Assembly (NCBI RefSeq): GCF_010119245.1
Contig: NZ_WNKG01000002.1
Coordinates: 372,001-436,000, forward strand
Source of the DNA: Cyclobacterium salsum
GTDB taxonomy: Bacteria > Bacteroidota > Bacteroidia > Cytophagales > Cyclobacteriaceae
DNA: 64,000 bases
Reading direction: 5' to 3'
Part shown: positions 1-15,000 of the stretch, one piece after another
Layout: each line of letters begins with the position of its first letter
Numbering within the stretch: position 1 is the first letter of the stretch
Translations under genes and position numbers: made by a program
Notes under the pieces: model-generated
The model's database searches: none
Told to the model about the DNA's origin: nothing
Seen by the model: only the letters and a program-made list of their open reading frames with translations

Positions 1-3000
1 GCCTGGAGTTTGACCCTGTAGCCAATACGGTACAGGGTTTTTACCGTTTGGGAGCGGGAGAAGAGGTGCTTGTTACAGGTCCCGAAGGAGACATCCGTGC
101 GGTTCCGGCAGCGTATTTTTCAGGACAGACCTATTCCGGGATATTTACGTCACATCGCAATGCGCCGGAGAACGAACCCATTACGGTACTTTTTACTGAC
201 TTCTCGATTGAGGAGGCACCGGTAGTCGATCCGGATTTAGTGGCCATCCCTTACCGGATGAACGTGGCCGGATTTGACTACACAAAAGATGGAGACTTGT
301 TTTTGCAGGAAAATACCGATTTCCTGGTGGAAACGGAGGGAACGTCAACTTCTCTTGGTTCCTACTCCCCATACGAGGTAAGTGGGGGGCATATGGACCT
401 TTATTATCCCAGAAGGTTCGGAGGAAATTTTGGTTACAACTTCCCGATAGCCAACGGACAATATACCGTTAGGGTCCACATGATCGAGAATTACCATGAG
501 GGTTCGGGGCTTCGAGTTTTTGACATCCTTATGGAAGGAGAACTGGTTCAGGACGATCTGGATCTCTTTGCCCTGTATGGTAAAGGTGTCTTGGGAATTA
601 TCCAAAATGACGTGACGGTTTCGGATGGAGAACTGAATTTACAATTCCTGGCCTCAACCAATAATGCCCTGATCCAGGCCATTGAAATTTTACCTTTGAC
701 CGCCAGTTCGGAAAAGGATATTCTTGGGTTTTCGGTAGATGGCCAAATCAGCGCAGAAACAGATATGGGAGCGGGCACCATTGAAGTAGTGATGCCTTCG
801 GGAGCGGATGTGACTGCTTTGTCACCAAGCTTCACCCTATCGAATAACGCAACGGTAACCCCAGTTTCCGGTAGTACTCAGAATTTCACCAATCCGGTTA
901 CCTACACGGTCACAGCGGAAGATGGCAGCAGTAAGGACTGGACGGTCACCATTACGGCCCTTCCTTCCGATTTTTCCTTTATTGAAAATTTTGATACCTA
1001 CGGAACAGGCAACCTGCACGAAATAGCTCCTACGCAATGGCTAAAAGAAAACGCAGGAGATGCATCTATTCCGGTTGTAAACGAAGGTCTAAGTGATAAT
1101 ACCAGCCATTACCTGGATTTTTCCCTGGGCAACCATGCCCATGACCTGATTCCCCTTACGGACAACCCCGTATCCCTTACGCCAAACGTTCCCTTCTATT
1201 TTGCTACCTATTTTCAGATAAATGGTCTTGGATCGGGCTCGGGTGACAGATTACGTACCGCCATCCGCATCGACGAAAATTCTGGTTCTACCCCCTGGGT
1301 ACGGCTGCAGATGGCCAAAGGGGGCAGTACAGGTCTGATCGCTCGTGTCGGCCTGGGTGGACCAGCCTCCGACAACGGCACCCAAGAAGTACCCTTTGGT
1401 GAAACCATTCAATTTTTGGTGAAAGGAGTCTGGGATGGTGCTAACAGCATTGCCTATGAATGGACACTGGCCCCAACGCTTTCTGAAGAAGCCAATACCT
1501 GGACAAGTGCCGGGAGCCAAACTGTTTCCGGTACACCTCAGATTGGGCGGCTGTTTATCAGTTCTGCTTCTACCAATAATGCCAATGTCGGACCGGTGCG
1601 CTTAAGTACCGATTATGCCCAGGTGGTGACCGAAGACCTGACTGCGGTACCCCTATTTACAGGAAATGACATCACCTCTTTTTCACTGGCTGAACAAGTT
1701 GAAGCGGCATCGATTGATGCCGAAAATCGTACGGTGTCAGTGCTTGTTCCTTTTGGTACCGATCTTACTGCGCTGTCTCCCACCTTTACTCTTTCTGAAG
1801 GGGCTAGCTCTCTGCCTGCCAATGGAGAAGGCCAGGATTTTACCAATTCCGTAACTTATACGGTTACAGCAGAAGACGGGACGGAAGTGGATTGGACCGT
1901 ATCGGTAACCGAAGAAGCGGAAGTAGCAAAAGGCTTTCAGACGTTTGCCCTTTCTAATGGAATAGGGGAGGTAAACATCAATCAGATAGACCAGGAGGTG
2001 ACGATTCTGGTGCCCTTCGGTACCGATATTACGGCCCTTTCTCCGGAATTTACTTTTGACGGCTCAGGGATTAGCCCGGAGTCCGGAGTGGAACAGGATT
2101 TTACTAATCCGGTAGTTTACACGATCACAGGTTCAGATGGATCCAGTGCCGATTGGACGGTATCGGTAACGGTAGCCTCCGGTTTTGCGGCCAATATCAA
2201 CTTCCAGGACCGCACGTCTACACCTCCTGCCGGCTACCTGGTAGATTATGGCAAGCAGTTTGGCCATGCCTCAGTTACGTTTGAAGAAACGGATTATGCT
2301 TATGGCTGGAAGCTGAAATCTGACGGCACTCCAATTGACGCTTCGGATGAAGCAGCCAATAACGGCCCTGGAGTAGGCCGAAACCGAATTTCCGGTACCT
2401 ATGCCAGTGCGTCCGATCAGGAGAAACTGGAAGGTACACTGGTCCATTTTCAGGGTGATAACATTTTGAATACCACTGGTGGCGTTCAATCCTGGTCTGG
2501 ACAACCCAGAGGCAACGAATTGATCTGGGAAATGGAAATTCCCAATGGAACATATGAAGTAACGGTTGGCCTGGGAGATGCAGGAACCGATCTGGATAGC
2601 CGCCACAGTGCCACTGTGGAGGGATATACTGCCATTGCGGCCTTTGTGCCGGAAGCAGGAGAAACCAGAACCGGAACCATTACGGTGGAAGTGACCGACG
2701 GACTCCTGACCATCACCGGGCTTGGAGGATACAACAGTAAAATCACCTACCTGGACATAACGGCCAGTAGCGGCACCGCTGCCAGTGGGCAATTGAGCTT
2801 TGAGCCGGCAGCGGTAAATAACAGCCTGGAGCCGGGTGAAGCAGGTACCTTCAGTAGCAGCCTGAGTGGAGCTGGCGCAGGAAGCATCGGTCTGGTGATT
2901 GATGACAACATCAATGCCGAAGACAAATTTATAACCGGCAGCAACGATTGGTTGACTTTGCCGGAAAGCGCAGCGGCTGGCGCCATTGATTTTGCTATGG

Positions 3001-6000
3001 ATGCTTCCTCTCTCAGCGATGGGGAAAGCAGAAACAATACGATAATTGCCACTGCAGAGGGATTTGCACCAGCATTGCTGGAGGCAAGTCTTACCGTTTC
3101 CACTACCCTGAGCGATGAGAAGTCCTTGCTGACTTTTGCATTTCCAGGTGATATCGGGGAAAGTACGGTAGATGCCACCAATTTTGCAGTGAATGTAGAA
3201 GTGCCGTTTGGTACGGATGTAACCGCTCTTGCCCCTGAATTCACCCTATCCGAAGGAGCCAGTGCTTCCCCTGAAAGCGGGCAGGCACAGGATTTTACCA
3301 ACCCGGTGGTTTACACGGTGACGGCAGCAGATGGAAGCGAGCAGGAATGGACCGTGACAGTGGCCGTAGCAGACCCGCTACCTTGTTCTCCCTGGAGTTT
3401 ACTGGATTGTAACGGTATTCCCAAAGCCCTTCCATTGCGATTTGAATTTGATGGTACGGAAGGTGGATTGGAAGATGGAAGTGGTGTTGGTACCGGGTTT
3501 ACCATGGTAGACCCTCATTCCGAAACCCGATTATCGGCTGATTTGCCGGTGACGTATCCGGAAGTTATTGGGTATGAACCCTCTAAAATAGCGATAGGTG
3601 GAGGCAACCTGACCCTCACTGCATCCAAAGGCATTGCCTATCTCAATCCAGGGCAGAGTGCTAATACCAATACTCAGGTGAATAGCCTCGGGGTAGGAAT
3701 TACCGATCTGTCTCAGCCTTTAGTGATTGAAACCCAATTACTGGGGATCAATACCGGAGGAAATTCGGCACAGGCCGGTATTTGGTTCGGTTTGGACGAG
3801 GATAATTTCGTGAAACTGAATGTAAATGCGAATAACGTAGAACTACGTAAAGAACTTAATGCCCTATCTGTAAACGGAGCTGATTCCCCGGATCAGATTC
3901 AGGTGGATAATGTCGGCGTTTCAGGCCAGAATGTAACGTTGCGTCTGGTCGTCGATCCGATTGAAATGACCCTCACAGGGTATTATGCCATCGGTGCCGG
4001 TGATTTTGTCGAGTTGACCAAGGCGAGCTTGGATGCCATGACCCTGCCTCAGGAATACCTAAACGGTTTGACCGTGGGAGAGGAGACAAGCCTGGCTTTT
4101 GCCGGTATCTATTCTTCCTACCGAAACGGAAGCACGGCATTTGATACGGATTTTGCCTATTTCGCTGTTGATCAGGAAACAGCCCCGCTGAGCCTGGATT
4201 TCTCGGTTTCTCAGTTGAATTTTTCCGGTGAAGAAGGGACAAGCATTGCAGCTCAGTCGGTGGAATTGACTTCCAGTACTGGAAATCCAACCGTCGTTAT
4301 TTCGGATGATCCGGATTCAGGCGAATGGTTGACGCTCCCCATCAACCCTGTTTTGGGAACACTTGAATTCAGCGTGAAGGAAGGTTTGGAACCAGGGACC
4401 TATTCCACCATGGTTATGGCGATAGACCAGCCGGATATGGGATATAGCAATGCCGAAATGGAGGTAAGCCTGGTGATTACGGAAGCAGATGTCGATCCGG
4501 GTACACCTGATTTTGAAGCAAACATCAATTTCTCTGATCCCGAAACGGCAGCCCCTTCTGGCTATGTTCGAGATGCAGGCGATGCTTTTGGAGATAGAGG
4601 CAACGGCTTCAGCTATGGCTGGCTGGATGCAGCAGGAAATACCCTTGCTGACCTTACCCTGAACGGCAGAAACCGTGCAGTAGCCGGAGTATCTGTTTTA
4701 GAAAACACACTTTCCCACATGCAGTATGGGGATGTTTCAGACAATGCAGCCAATGGTTATTTGCCGGATGCCAAATGGGAAATTGAAGTACCAAATGGCA
4801 CCTATAACGTAACGGTAGGTGTAGGTGACCCAAATATTGATGGCTCGGTGGACGACACGCCTTCCCATACGATAAATGTGGAAGGTATCAATGCCATCAA
4901 CGCTTTTGTTCCCGAAGGAGAAACAGGAGCGCCTGGCCGATTCACTACCGGTACCGTACAGGTAGTTGTTGCAGATGGTCGTCTGACCCTGGACCCCGGA
5001 ACCGGGTTCAACACTAAAATTAATTTTGTCCGCATTACTGCCGGAGAAGGAGGCGTACAAACCCCTCGAATTCTCGGGGTGAATCCGGAAGATGGAGCTA
5101 TTAACGTATCGGTTACTACCAGTGTTTCCGCTAATAACCTATTCCTACCCAATCCGAATGAAAACGGATTGACTAGTGTAGACAACAGTACCATTACAAA
5201 CAGTACGGTTAAGTTGTTTAAACAAAGTAATAGCACCCCAATTGGTGCCACCGTCAACGGAACCGGAGGCGGGGATGCCATTAACCTGGTACCAAGCCTG
5301 CCATTGGAATCAAATACTACCTATGTTTTTGAGGTAGATGGGGTAAAAGATCTTGCCGGTGAAACGTTTGAGCCCTTTACTTCCTCCTTTACCACTGGTT
5401 CCGGAGGAACCCCCGGACCCACCACTGACCTGGACAACGTTTCCTTTACCAAGCAAGGTGCAGTAGCTTCGGGGGCTAAGTATACCACACTTACCATCGG
5501 GCCTGACAGCAAATTGTACGGATTGACCATTGGAGGGGATATTCATCGCTGGACCATAAATGCGGATGGAACCCTATCTGGAAAGCAGACGCTTTCTGGC
5601 TGGAAAGCCGGGTATGATGGTCGCACGGCAGTAGGCCTGGAATTTGATCCGACTGCTACCGCCGGAAACCTGATTGCCTATGTATCGCACAATTCCGCCG
5701 GACTTAGCAGTGCCCCGGATTGGGATGGCAAACTATCCCGATTGACCGGAGCAAATCTGGAAAATGAGGAATTACTGGTAACCAACCTGCCTCGGTCTTT
5801 GAGAGATCACCTGACAAACAGCATCGCTTTCCGGCCTGGAGAGCCAAATATGCTTTATTTCAATCAGGGTAGTAACAGTGCCGGTGGAGCACCTGATGGT
5901 GCCTGGGGTAACCGGGAAGAAAGCCTGCTTTCTGCGGCGACGCTGAAATTGGATTTGACAAAACTTCCTGCTACGCTTCCATTGGACGCGATGACCACCC

Positions 6001-9000
6001 GGGACCAGTCGGCCATTAATAATGTGGACGTAAATTCTCCCACCCTGGATGGCATGTACAATCCTTATTACGTGGATGCCCCGATAACCTTGTTTGCTAC
6101 AGGGGTAAGAAATGCCTATGATTTGGTATGGCATTCCAATGGACAGTTATATGTGCCTGCCAATGGTACTGCGGGGGGTAGCAACTCACCTGCCTCTGTC
6201 AGCGGTACCCGCAGACCGGATGGCACCATTTATGACCATTCCGATGCCGACTATCCTGCAATTTCTGCCTCAAATAATAACAATGTTCAGCGAGACTGGC
6301 TGTTCCGAATGAACCCTTCAGCAGGATTAGGCTATTATGGCCATCCAAATCCATTCAGAGGGGAATTTGTTCTGAATCGCGGGGACGCAGATGTGGATAA
6401 TTCTGTATATAATGGCGTGCAACCTGACGTGAATTATAGGGGTGCAGCCTTTGATTTTGAGTTTAATAAATCTCCAAACGGAGTTATTGAATACCGAAGC
6501 AACGCCGAAAATGGAAACCTAACTGGTGCCTTATTGGTAGTCCGATACAGCGGAGGCAGTGATATCATTGCCCTGGTACCCGATGGACCGAATGGAGACA
6601 TTTCCACCTTCAAGGAAGGCATCCCCGGATTTACCGGATTTGGTGATCCGCTAGACCTGATAGAAGATGTTAGCACCGGAAATATCTACGTTTCGGATTA
6701 TGCCAGAAACGAGATTGTGCTGCTAAAGCCGAGTAACCAGGCGGCTCCGACACCATCCATTGCGGTTGGTACTGAAGCGGTAGTGGGCGATGCAGTTGTT
6801 GGAGAATCTATTTTCGAAGAAGAGATCCTGTTGTCCAATCTGGGCAATGCACCATTGGAAGGAATTACCGCCACGATAACGGGTACCCATGGCGATCAGT
6901 TCACCGTGACCGGGCTTCCTACGGTAGTCAATGCCCAAAATTCGGCCTCTTTTACCGTGGAATTTACTCCAGCGAGCACCGGACCTAAGTTCGCGCTATT
7001 GACCATTTCAGGTCAGGGTGCCGATCCGGTGCAGATAAGCCTGAGTGGATTGGGTAAAATTGGTACTAGCGGAAGCGAAGAACCATCTCTGCAGTGGATC
7101 CTGGATACCCAATTGGGACAAGGATTGATTGATGTGGGAGATACCGAACCGGCTACCAACCTGATCAATTTACCTGCCGGAAGCTCGTATAACAACCTGC
7201 TTGGAGACGAGCTGGATATTCAGTATTTCCAGCGGGCAACCGATGCTCCAGTGGAATTAGAAGTATTGGGCGTTTATGGTCCGCAAAGCAGCAATCCAAT
7301 TGTAGGATTCGGCTGGTACAACAGTACGGATGGCGGTTCTACCCAGGAATTGTTTACGGTACAGAATACCATTTCCGGAAACGGACAGACGCTGAATCCG
7401 GTTATTAACGGCAACACTTCGTTTGATCCCGGAACCGGAAGTTTCGGTTTCTACAACCGTTGGCCATTCTTCGAAAACCGATTCCTCTACAGTGAAGATG
7501 CCTTGAATACCTTCAGCGGTGCCATTCCACACCATATTCGGGTCTATGCGCTTCCTGGCGAACAAAACGCCTTCATCATAGCCACGGAAGAACACGTCAG
7601 TGGATTTGATTATCAGGACATTGTGGTGATCGCCAGAAATGTGAGACCGTTTGATGGAGCATCCGACGGATGTTCCCCTATTAGTTTGCTGGATTGCAGT
7701 GAACTGGAAGCGGAATTACCGTTTAGCCTGCAGTTTTCAGGCGATGAAGGCGGATTAGGCAATACAGGCTTTACGATGGCAGACAATCCATCTGCCCGTC
7801 TGGAAGCAGATGGACCGGTATCCTATCCAAATGTACCTGGATACGAACCGGGAAGACTCAACCTGACAGGAGGGAATCTGGAGGTGAATGCCGCAAACGG
7901 AATCGCCTACAGAACCAACGGCAGCACGAATACTACCAGTACCGACGTTAATTCCCAAATAAACACGCTTGGTGTGGGATTGGACGCTGACGGACAAGGG
8001 AATTTCAGTATTAGTACTACCATTTTAAATCCTTATAGTGATGGGTCCGATAATTCCGAACAAGCAGGAATTTGGTTTGGATTGAATGAAGACAACTTTG
8101 TAAAACTGGTTGTCGCCAATGGTGGAAAAGTGGAGATTCTGAGAGAGATCAATGGATTGGCTCCTGCAGACGTTGCGAATAATATACAGGCGAACGGTGT
8201 TTCGGCCATTCATAGCAGTGCGGTCACCTTACGATTGTATGTTGATGTAGAAAACAACCTGCTCACCGGTTACTACAGCCTCAATGGAGGAGCAGAGGTT
8301 GAATTGGGTTCAGTAGCACTTCCTGCAGTATATCTCAATGGTAACCCTGCCCACCAGGACCTGACTTTTGCCGGTATTTTTGCAAGCAAGCGAAGGGAAG
8401 CGGTATCCGAGGTAGTGTACACCTTTACCGAATTTTCTGTTACTCCTGATCAGTTGCCAGACACGGACTTTGATCCAATCAAGATTAACTTCTCCAGACC
8501 AATCGATGATATTCCAGCAGGGTATATCAGGGATAGCGGTGCTCCTTACGGGGACCGGGGAGAAGGAAGGACCTATGGCTGGTTGACCACCAATGGTCAG
8601 ACGGGACTTAACCTGACGGACAATACCCGAAACAGGGATTTGGCCGGTGTGGATTTAATCCAAAATACCCTCATACACATGCAGTATGGGGATGCAGGAG
8701 GCACCAGTGGTGTCACAACTGAAGGAATATGGGAAATGGATGTTCCTAATGGTACCTATGAAGTAACCATTGGAGTAGGAGACCCTGAAGTGGACGGGCA
8801 GGAAGGTACGACTCCTTCCCATACGATCAACGTAGAAGGGGTCAATGCCGTGGATGGCTTTGTGCCAACAGGGCCTGATGGAGCGCCAAGCCGAATGACC
8901 TCTGTTTCATTCACGGCAACCGTGCTTGATGGGCGATTGACCATAGATGCTAGTGGTGGATTTAACACGAAGGTGCATTCGTTGGAGATCGTGCAAAAAA

Positions 9001-12000
9001 CCGATTCCAATGTACCGCTGTTTACCAACGTGACACCGGCGAATAATGCTACAAACGTTTCCCTGAATGACCTTCAGGTAAACGTGGAAATCCTGACTCC
9101 GGATGGTTACGAGTTGGATAATGGTACACTTGCTGGAAACATCAACTTGTACGAGCTGACCGTGGATGGCGAAGTATTTGTTCCGAGTAACTCCAACGAT
9201 ACCGGTGGAGGAGATGCCATTACGCTTACCCCCATCGAGCAATTAAAAGAGAATACCACCTACTTGTTCCGTATTTCGGGAGTGGAAGCGAATCGCGCCG
9301 GTGATTTATCGGATCGGTTGACATTTGCCACCTTTGAATCCAGGTTTACAACCGGTACAGAAGATGACCTGCCGGTTCCGGTCAGGGATCTGGAAGGAGT
9401 AGCCTTTACGGCCGTTGCTGGCGGGACAGATCTGGGAGAAGGTACGGTCAACGAACGATTCTCTAGTTTGGTAATCGGGCCTGACGGAAAGCTATACGCC
9501 AGTACGATTGGAGATTTCCAGTCTGACGGGAAGATTTTCCGTTGGGATATGGAGGCCGATGGTACCTTGAGTAACCTGGAAGTATTGAGTCCGGAATTAA
9601 ACGGTTCACCGCATCCGGAGACCGGTGTGATGGCTGGAAACAATCGCTTGATCATCGGTTTGGCATTTGACCCTGCCTCTACTGCGGATAACCTGATCGC
9701 CTATATAACACACAGTGCAGCCTCGTTAACTAACGGACCGGCATGGGACGGAAAACTGACCAAATTGACAGGTCCCGATCTGAATACCGTGCAGGATTTG
9801 GTGATTCACTTGCCACGCTCTACCAAAGATCACCTGACCAATAGCCTGGCCTTTGACGAGGAGGGGCTGATGTACATTGCTCAGGGAAGTAATTCTGCGG
9901 GTGGAGCTCCCGATCCGGCCTGGGGCAACCGAGCCGAGCGATTGCTTGCCGCTTCAGTATTGAGGGTAGATCTGGATAAATTGCCAGCAAATCTTCCGCT
10001 GAGCGTGCATACCACGGACGATATTGGAGTGATCAATGCAGCTCCTGCAAATGGGCTATTGATGGGAGATGGAACGACCTATAACCCCTATTCGGTAGAT
10101 TCTCCGGTGACTATATTTGCCACTGGTATCCGGAATGCTTACGATTTGATCTGGCACTCCAATGGTTGGCTATATGTGCCGACGAATGGAACGGCCGGTA
10201 ACAATAACGATTCTCCAAATTCTCCGTCAACGAATAACTACTCATTGGCCAGAAGAATTGATGGGCTGACCAGTATTCCTTTTGCACCTGCACTCACTGG
10301 AGGAGAAACACAAAAGGACTGGTTGTTCAAAACCCAGGGGGGCAGTTATCACGGACATCCTAATCCCTTTAGGGGAGAGTTTATCCTGAACCATGGAGGG
10401 ATGCCGTATAGTGGTGTGCCGGGCCAGGAAACCGAGCCGTACAGGGATGTGGCGAAGTACCCAACTACTTTGGGCCCTGATCCAAACTACCGAACCCCTG
10501 CCTATGACTTTGGAAAAAACAAGTCTCCAAACGGCGTGATTGAATATAAAAGTGATGCCTTCGAAGGAAGGCTTCAGGGACTGTTGATGGTAGTAAGGTT
10601 CAGTGGACAGGATGATATCTTCGTCATGGAGCCGAATAACAATGGTAACATTGGTGAAGTATACAATCAGATACCTGGTCTGGGGGGATTTGATGATCCG
10701 CTGGATTTGGTGGAAGATCCCAATACAGGAAATATCTATGTGTCAGAATATGACAGGGACAACAATGGCATCGCCAGACTTACCCTGTTGCGTGCCGCCA
10801 TCCCGGCGACATTGAAGCCAGAACTGGTAGCTGCGCCTGAGGAATTGTTGTTTGAAACGACCAACAATACGGCAGGAGATCAGTCTCAGACAAAAGTGGT
10901 AGAAATCACCAATGAAGGAAATGAGGGCGTAACCATTACGGGTGTTTCGGTAGCCGGACCTTTTGCGGATCAGTACGATCCGGTAAGTCCTGCCGGTGCG
11001 ACAACCCTGGCACCTGGAGAATCAATCAGCTATTCGGTGACCTATGCGCCCGATCTGAATACCAGCAACCTGGGATATCAGGAAGCGGTATTGGAAATTG
11101 CTACCGATAATCCGGACCAGTCAGTGCTGGAAGTAGGGCTGCACGCCTTGAAGAAAACCGGATATGAAGGTGGAAACGAGCCTCCGCTGCAAGATGTGGT
11201 AGATGCCCTTGGTATTGGTATCAATGTAGGCTGGACATCCCTTTCGGATGGCACGCAGCCAGTATTGAAAGGAGAGGAAGTGCTGGTACAGCAGTGGGTG
11301 AAAGCAGGTGCTGAGGACGTGAAAATTACACCGGTCGGTAGGTATTCGCCAAATGAAGAAATTCCTTTTGGCTGGTATACCCGGGAGGAATCGGTAACGC
11401 TTAATGAAGTAGGGGTGATGTCTGGAGAATTTGGACAGCATCAAACCCTTTATCCCGAAATTTCGGAAGGCACGGATACATTTGATCCTCAGGGAACTGT
11501 TTTTGGGGTCTATGTCACTTCTCAGGTATTTAACCGAACCAATTATACGGAAGACGACCTGAACACAGAAGTAGCCAGAAGGGTGAGAACCTATCCTGTA
11601 AAGGACAGGGAAGGTAATCTGGTAGAAAACAGTTACATCATCAATTTTGAGGATGCAACGAACGGAGACTACCAGGATTACATGTTTGTTATTGAAAATG
11701 TGATTCCGTTTGAAGACGGTACCCTGCGATTGGAGTTTGATCCGGAGGTACTGGCATTGAACGGAACCATAAACGATTCGGATCCTGTGGTACAGGAAGT
11801 AACCCTTTCAGCGAATGGTGGATTAACCGCAGGTGAAGTAAGCTTGAGCAGTTCGGACACCCGACTCAGTCTGCCTGCGACTTTCGAATTGGGTACCCCA
11901 TTTGAGATCAGTTTTGACAAGGCCGGGTTGGCTATCGGTAACTATACCACCACGCTTACCGCAGACGCGCCAAACTACGAGCCAGCAACGCTGGAGGTGA

Positions 12001-15000
12001 GGGTGAATATTACCCAGGAAGCGGTCTACGTGTACCAGTTCAATTTCCAGACACCGGAACAAGTATCCGCATCTCCTGAAGGGTATATTGATGACCTGGG
12101 TGCGCCTTATGGTTTGCAAACCACGGATTTGGGCCAGTTGAATTTTGGTTGGGTACTTCCAGGTAGTGAAACACCGGCCGATGCCAGCGTTAACGGGCGA
12201 AACCGTAACACGGCTGCCGATGAAGATCCTTTGCTGAACACCTTCACCATAATTGGTCACCGTACGACGGCCACCTATCCGCAAAGAGACTGGATGGTGG
12301 AACTGCCAAACGGGTTGTACAACGTAAATATCAGCGTTGGAGATCCGGATTTCACAGATAGTTACCATGCATTGGATGTGAATGATGTACGAGTCATAGA
12401 CTTTAATCAGGAGGGCAATAATCCGGAAAATCTGATTTTTGCTGAAAATACCGAGTTGGTGGAGGTTACCGACGGAAAATTACGGTTGAGTCTGGCTGCA
12501 GAAGGTGTAAACGCCAAGCCAAATTACATCCGGATTGCGCCTATCAATACAGCTGCTCTTCCGCCAACACTTAGTGTTGAGTTTGAAGGGTTACAGGCAA
12601 CAGAGGGCGTTTACAGAGGTCCGGTTTCTATCAGTCTGTTAGCCGAAGACCAAAGTGAGAGCGGAGCGATAGAGCGATTGGAGTATAGCATCAACGGCGG
12701 TGCCTTCGCAAGCTTTGATGGGCCTTTCGTCCTGGATGAAACCGGTGATTACGAATTGCTGGTAGAAGCGGAAGATGCCAACGGCAATACCACTTCCAGA
12801 AATTACTCTTTCAGTATAGAGGAACCTTCCGACGCATTGTTGGATATGGAAAACATGACCAAAGTTCCGGGCACGGATAGGGGATTCCCAGCAGAGGATT
12901 ATTTTACCTTCTACCGAATCAACAACACTGGATCTACCGGGGCGAGGTTCCATGACAATAATGTCATGAGGTTGACTAATTCGGGAACCGAACCGTTGGT
13001 TATCGATGAAATTAATATTTCCGATGAAAATCGATTTATCTACAACATCGTACCACAGGGTATTGAGTCTACAGAGTTACCATTGACCATACAGCCAGGC
13101 GCTTCCAGGGATCTTTCGATCACATTCATCGGTGTAAATGGAAACAATACCACCATGATGAAAGAGACCATAGAAATCATTAGCAATGCCGACAATGGAG
13201 CCAATGCTCTGGCAACGCTTCATGGCGGTTATGTACCGGTACCGGAAGGCGGCAAGGAGATAGACGCGCAGCAGGTATTTGATGCCTTCGGTTTTAAAAC
13301 CAGCATGCTGAGTATCGTGAATGACGAGGGCACCATCGACCCACCAAATAACATTACCTACAGACCGAGTTCAAATTACCCGGATCCGGCCAATATTGAT
13401 GCTGGTTACGAAGGTGACATAATCTTATCGGACAACTTCGTGCAAGCAGATCCTACCAAACCGGTGATTGGTATTCAATTATCAGCGCTTCATGGAGGAC
13501 CATCCAGCAATGGGTCCCGATTTGTGGAAGTAAATGGCACCGGCACGGTAGGTGGTATGAGTTTTAGCCATCAGGCTAATTGGTACCAAACGTTACTTCC
13601 AAAAGGAGGTGACAATGAGACCATCAATTTCGATGTGTCTAATAACATCTCGCAGGCCTTCCGTATTTCGGTTTCCAGTTACCTTTCCAGTGGCGGAAAC
13701 AATATCAATGGAGATCGTCCTGATTTACTTGGATTGAGGATCTACAAGGCAATTGATCAGGATGGCAACATCATTCCTAACGAGTACATTGTTCTACAGG
13801 ATTTTGTACAGAACGGATGCGGTGCCGGATCGGCCAATTGTGATTGGAACGACAATACCTTCTATTTCATCAATATCCGACCGGAAGCAGTTCCGACTGC
13901 AGCTGCCCTGGAAGATTACCTGGTAGACCTTGGAGATACCTTTAGTACGGACTTATCCGGATCCTTTGACAAAGGATATCCTGGCAACAAGCTTCAATAC
14001 AGTGCTACACTTGTAGGGGGCGCAGCGCTCCCGGGATGGCTGACCATTTCCAGTGAAGGAGTGTTGGCAGGAACAGTGCCAGAAGACGAGGAGAATAATT
14101 ACAACCTACTGATTACGGCAACGGATGTCAATGGATTGACTGCAGATGCGGAAATGAATCTGCTGATCAATAAAGCTCCGGTAGTCGTGTTGGAAGCAGA
14201 TGTAACGGAGGGAAGAGTACCACTCACCGTAACCTTCAGCAGTGATAATTCTACTGATGAGGGTGAGATCGTGTCCTTCGATTGGGATTTCGGAGATGGA
14301 AACAGTTCTGAAGAACCTAACCCAACACACACCTTCACTACAATAGGTGAATACACAGTAGAACTTACGCTGACAGATGATAGAGGCCTGTCGAATTCAG
14401 CTACCCAGCAAATTCAAGTAGTGGATCTGGCAGAGCCAATAGCTGTAGCAACAGCTGATGTGCAGCAAGGAATTGCACCGCTGACCATTCAGTTTGATGC
14501 CAGCGAGTCTGAAGCCAATGGCAGCATTGTGGCTTATGCCTGGGATTTCGATGATGGAAGCAGCTCTACTATGGTAAGTCCTGCGCATACCTTTACCAGT
14601 CCAGGTACCTATACGGTAAGCCTGACGGTGACGGATGATAATGGAGCAAATGCGCAAACGACACTGGTAATTGAGGTAGAAGAAAACCTGCCGCCAGTCG
14701 CCGTGCCAGAAGCAAATGTTACCACAGGAAATGCGCCCTTGACTGTTTCCTTTACTGGAGATGGCAGCAGTGATGATCTGGATGATGTGACTTACTTCTG
14801 GGATTTTGGAAACGGTGATTCGTCTACAGCAGAAAACCCATCTTATACCTTTACCCAACCAGGAACCTACACGGTAACCTTGACCGTTACGGACGGAAAC
14901 GGGAATGTAGACGAGCAACAACTCGAAGTGGTGGTGACTGATCCGGGAGTACAACCTTCGTTCGAACTGCGCATAAACGCAGGTGGGCCGGAAGTCTCCT

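Noticed and set aside
48-50. TTG as the start codon of the giant protein
   Set aside because: The frame is open upstream to base 3 and encodes residues continuing a ConA-like domain, so the real start lies outside the window.
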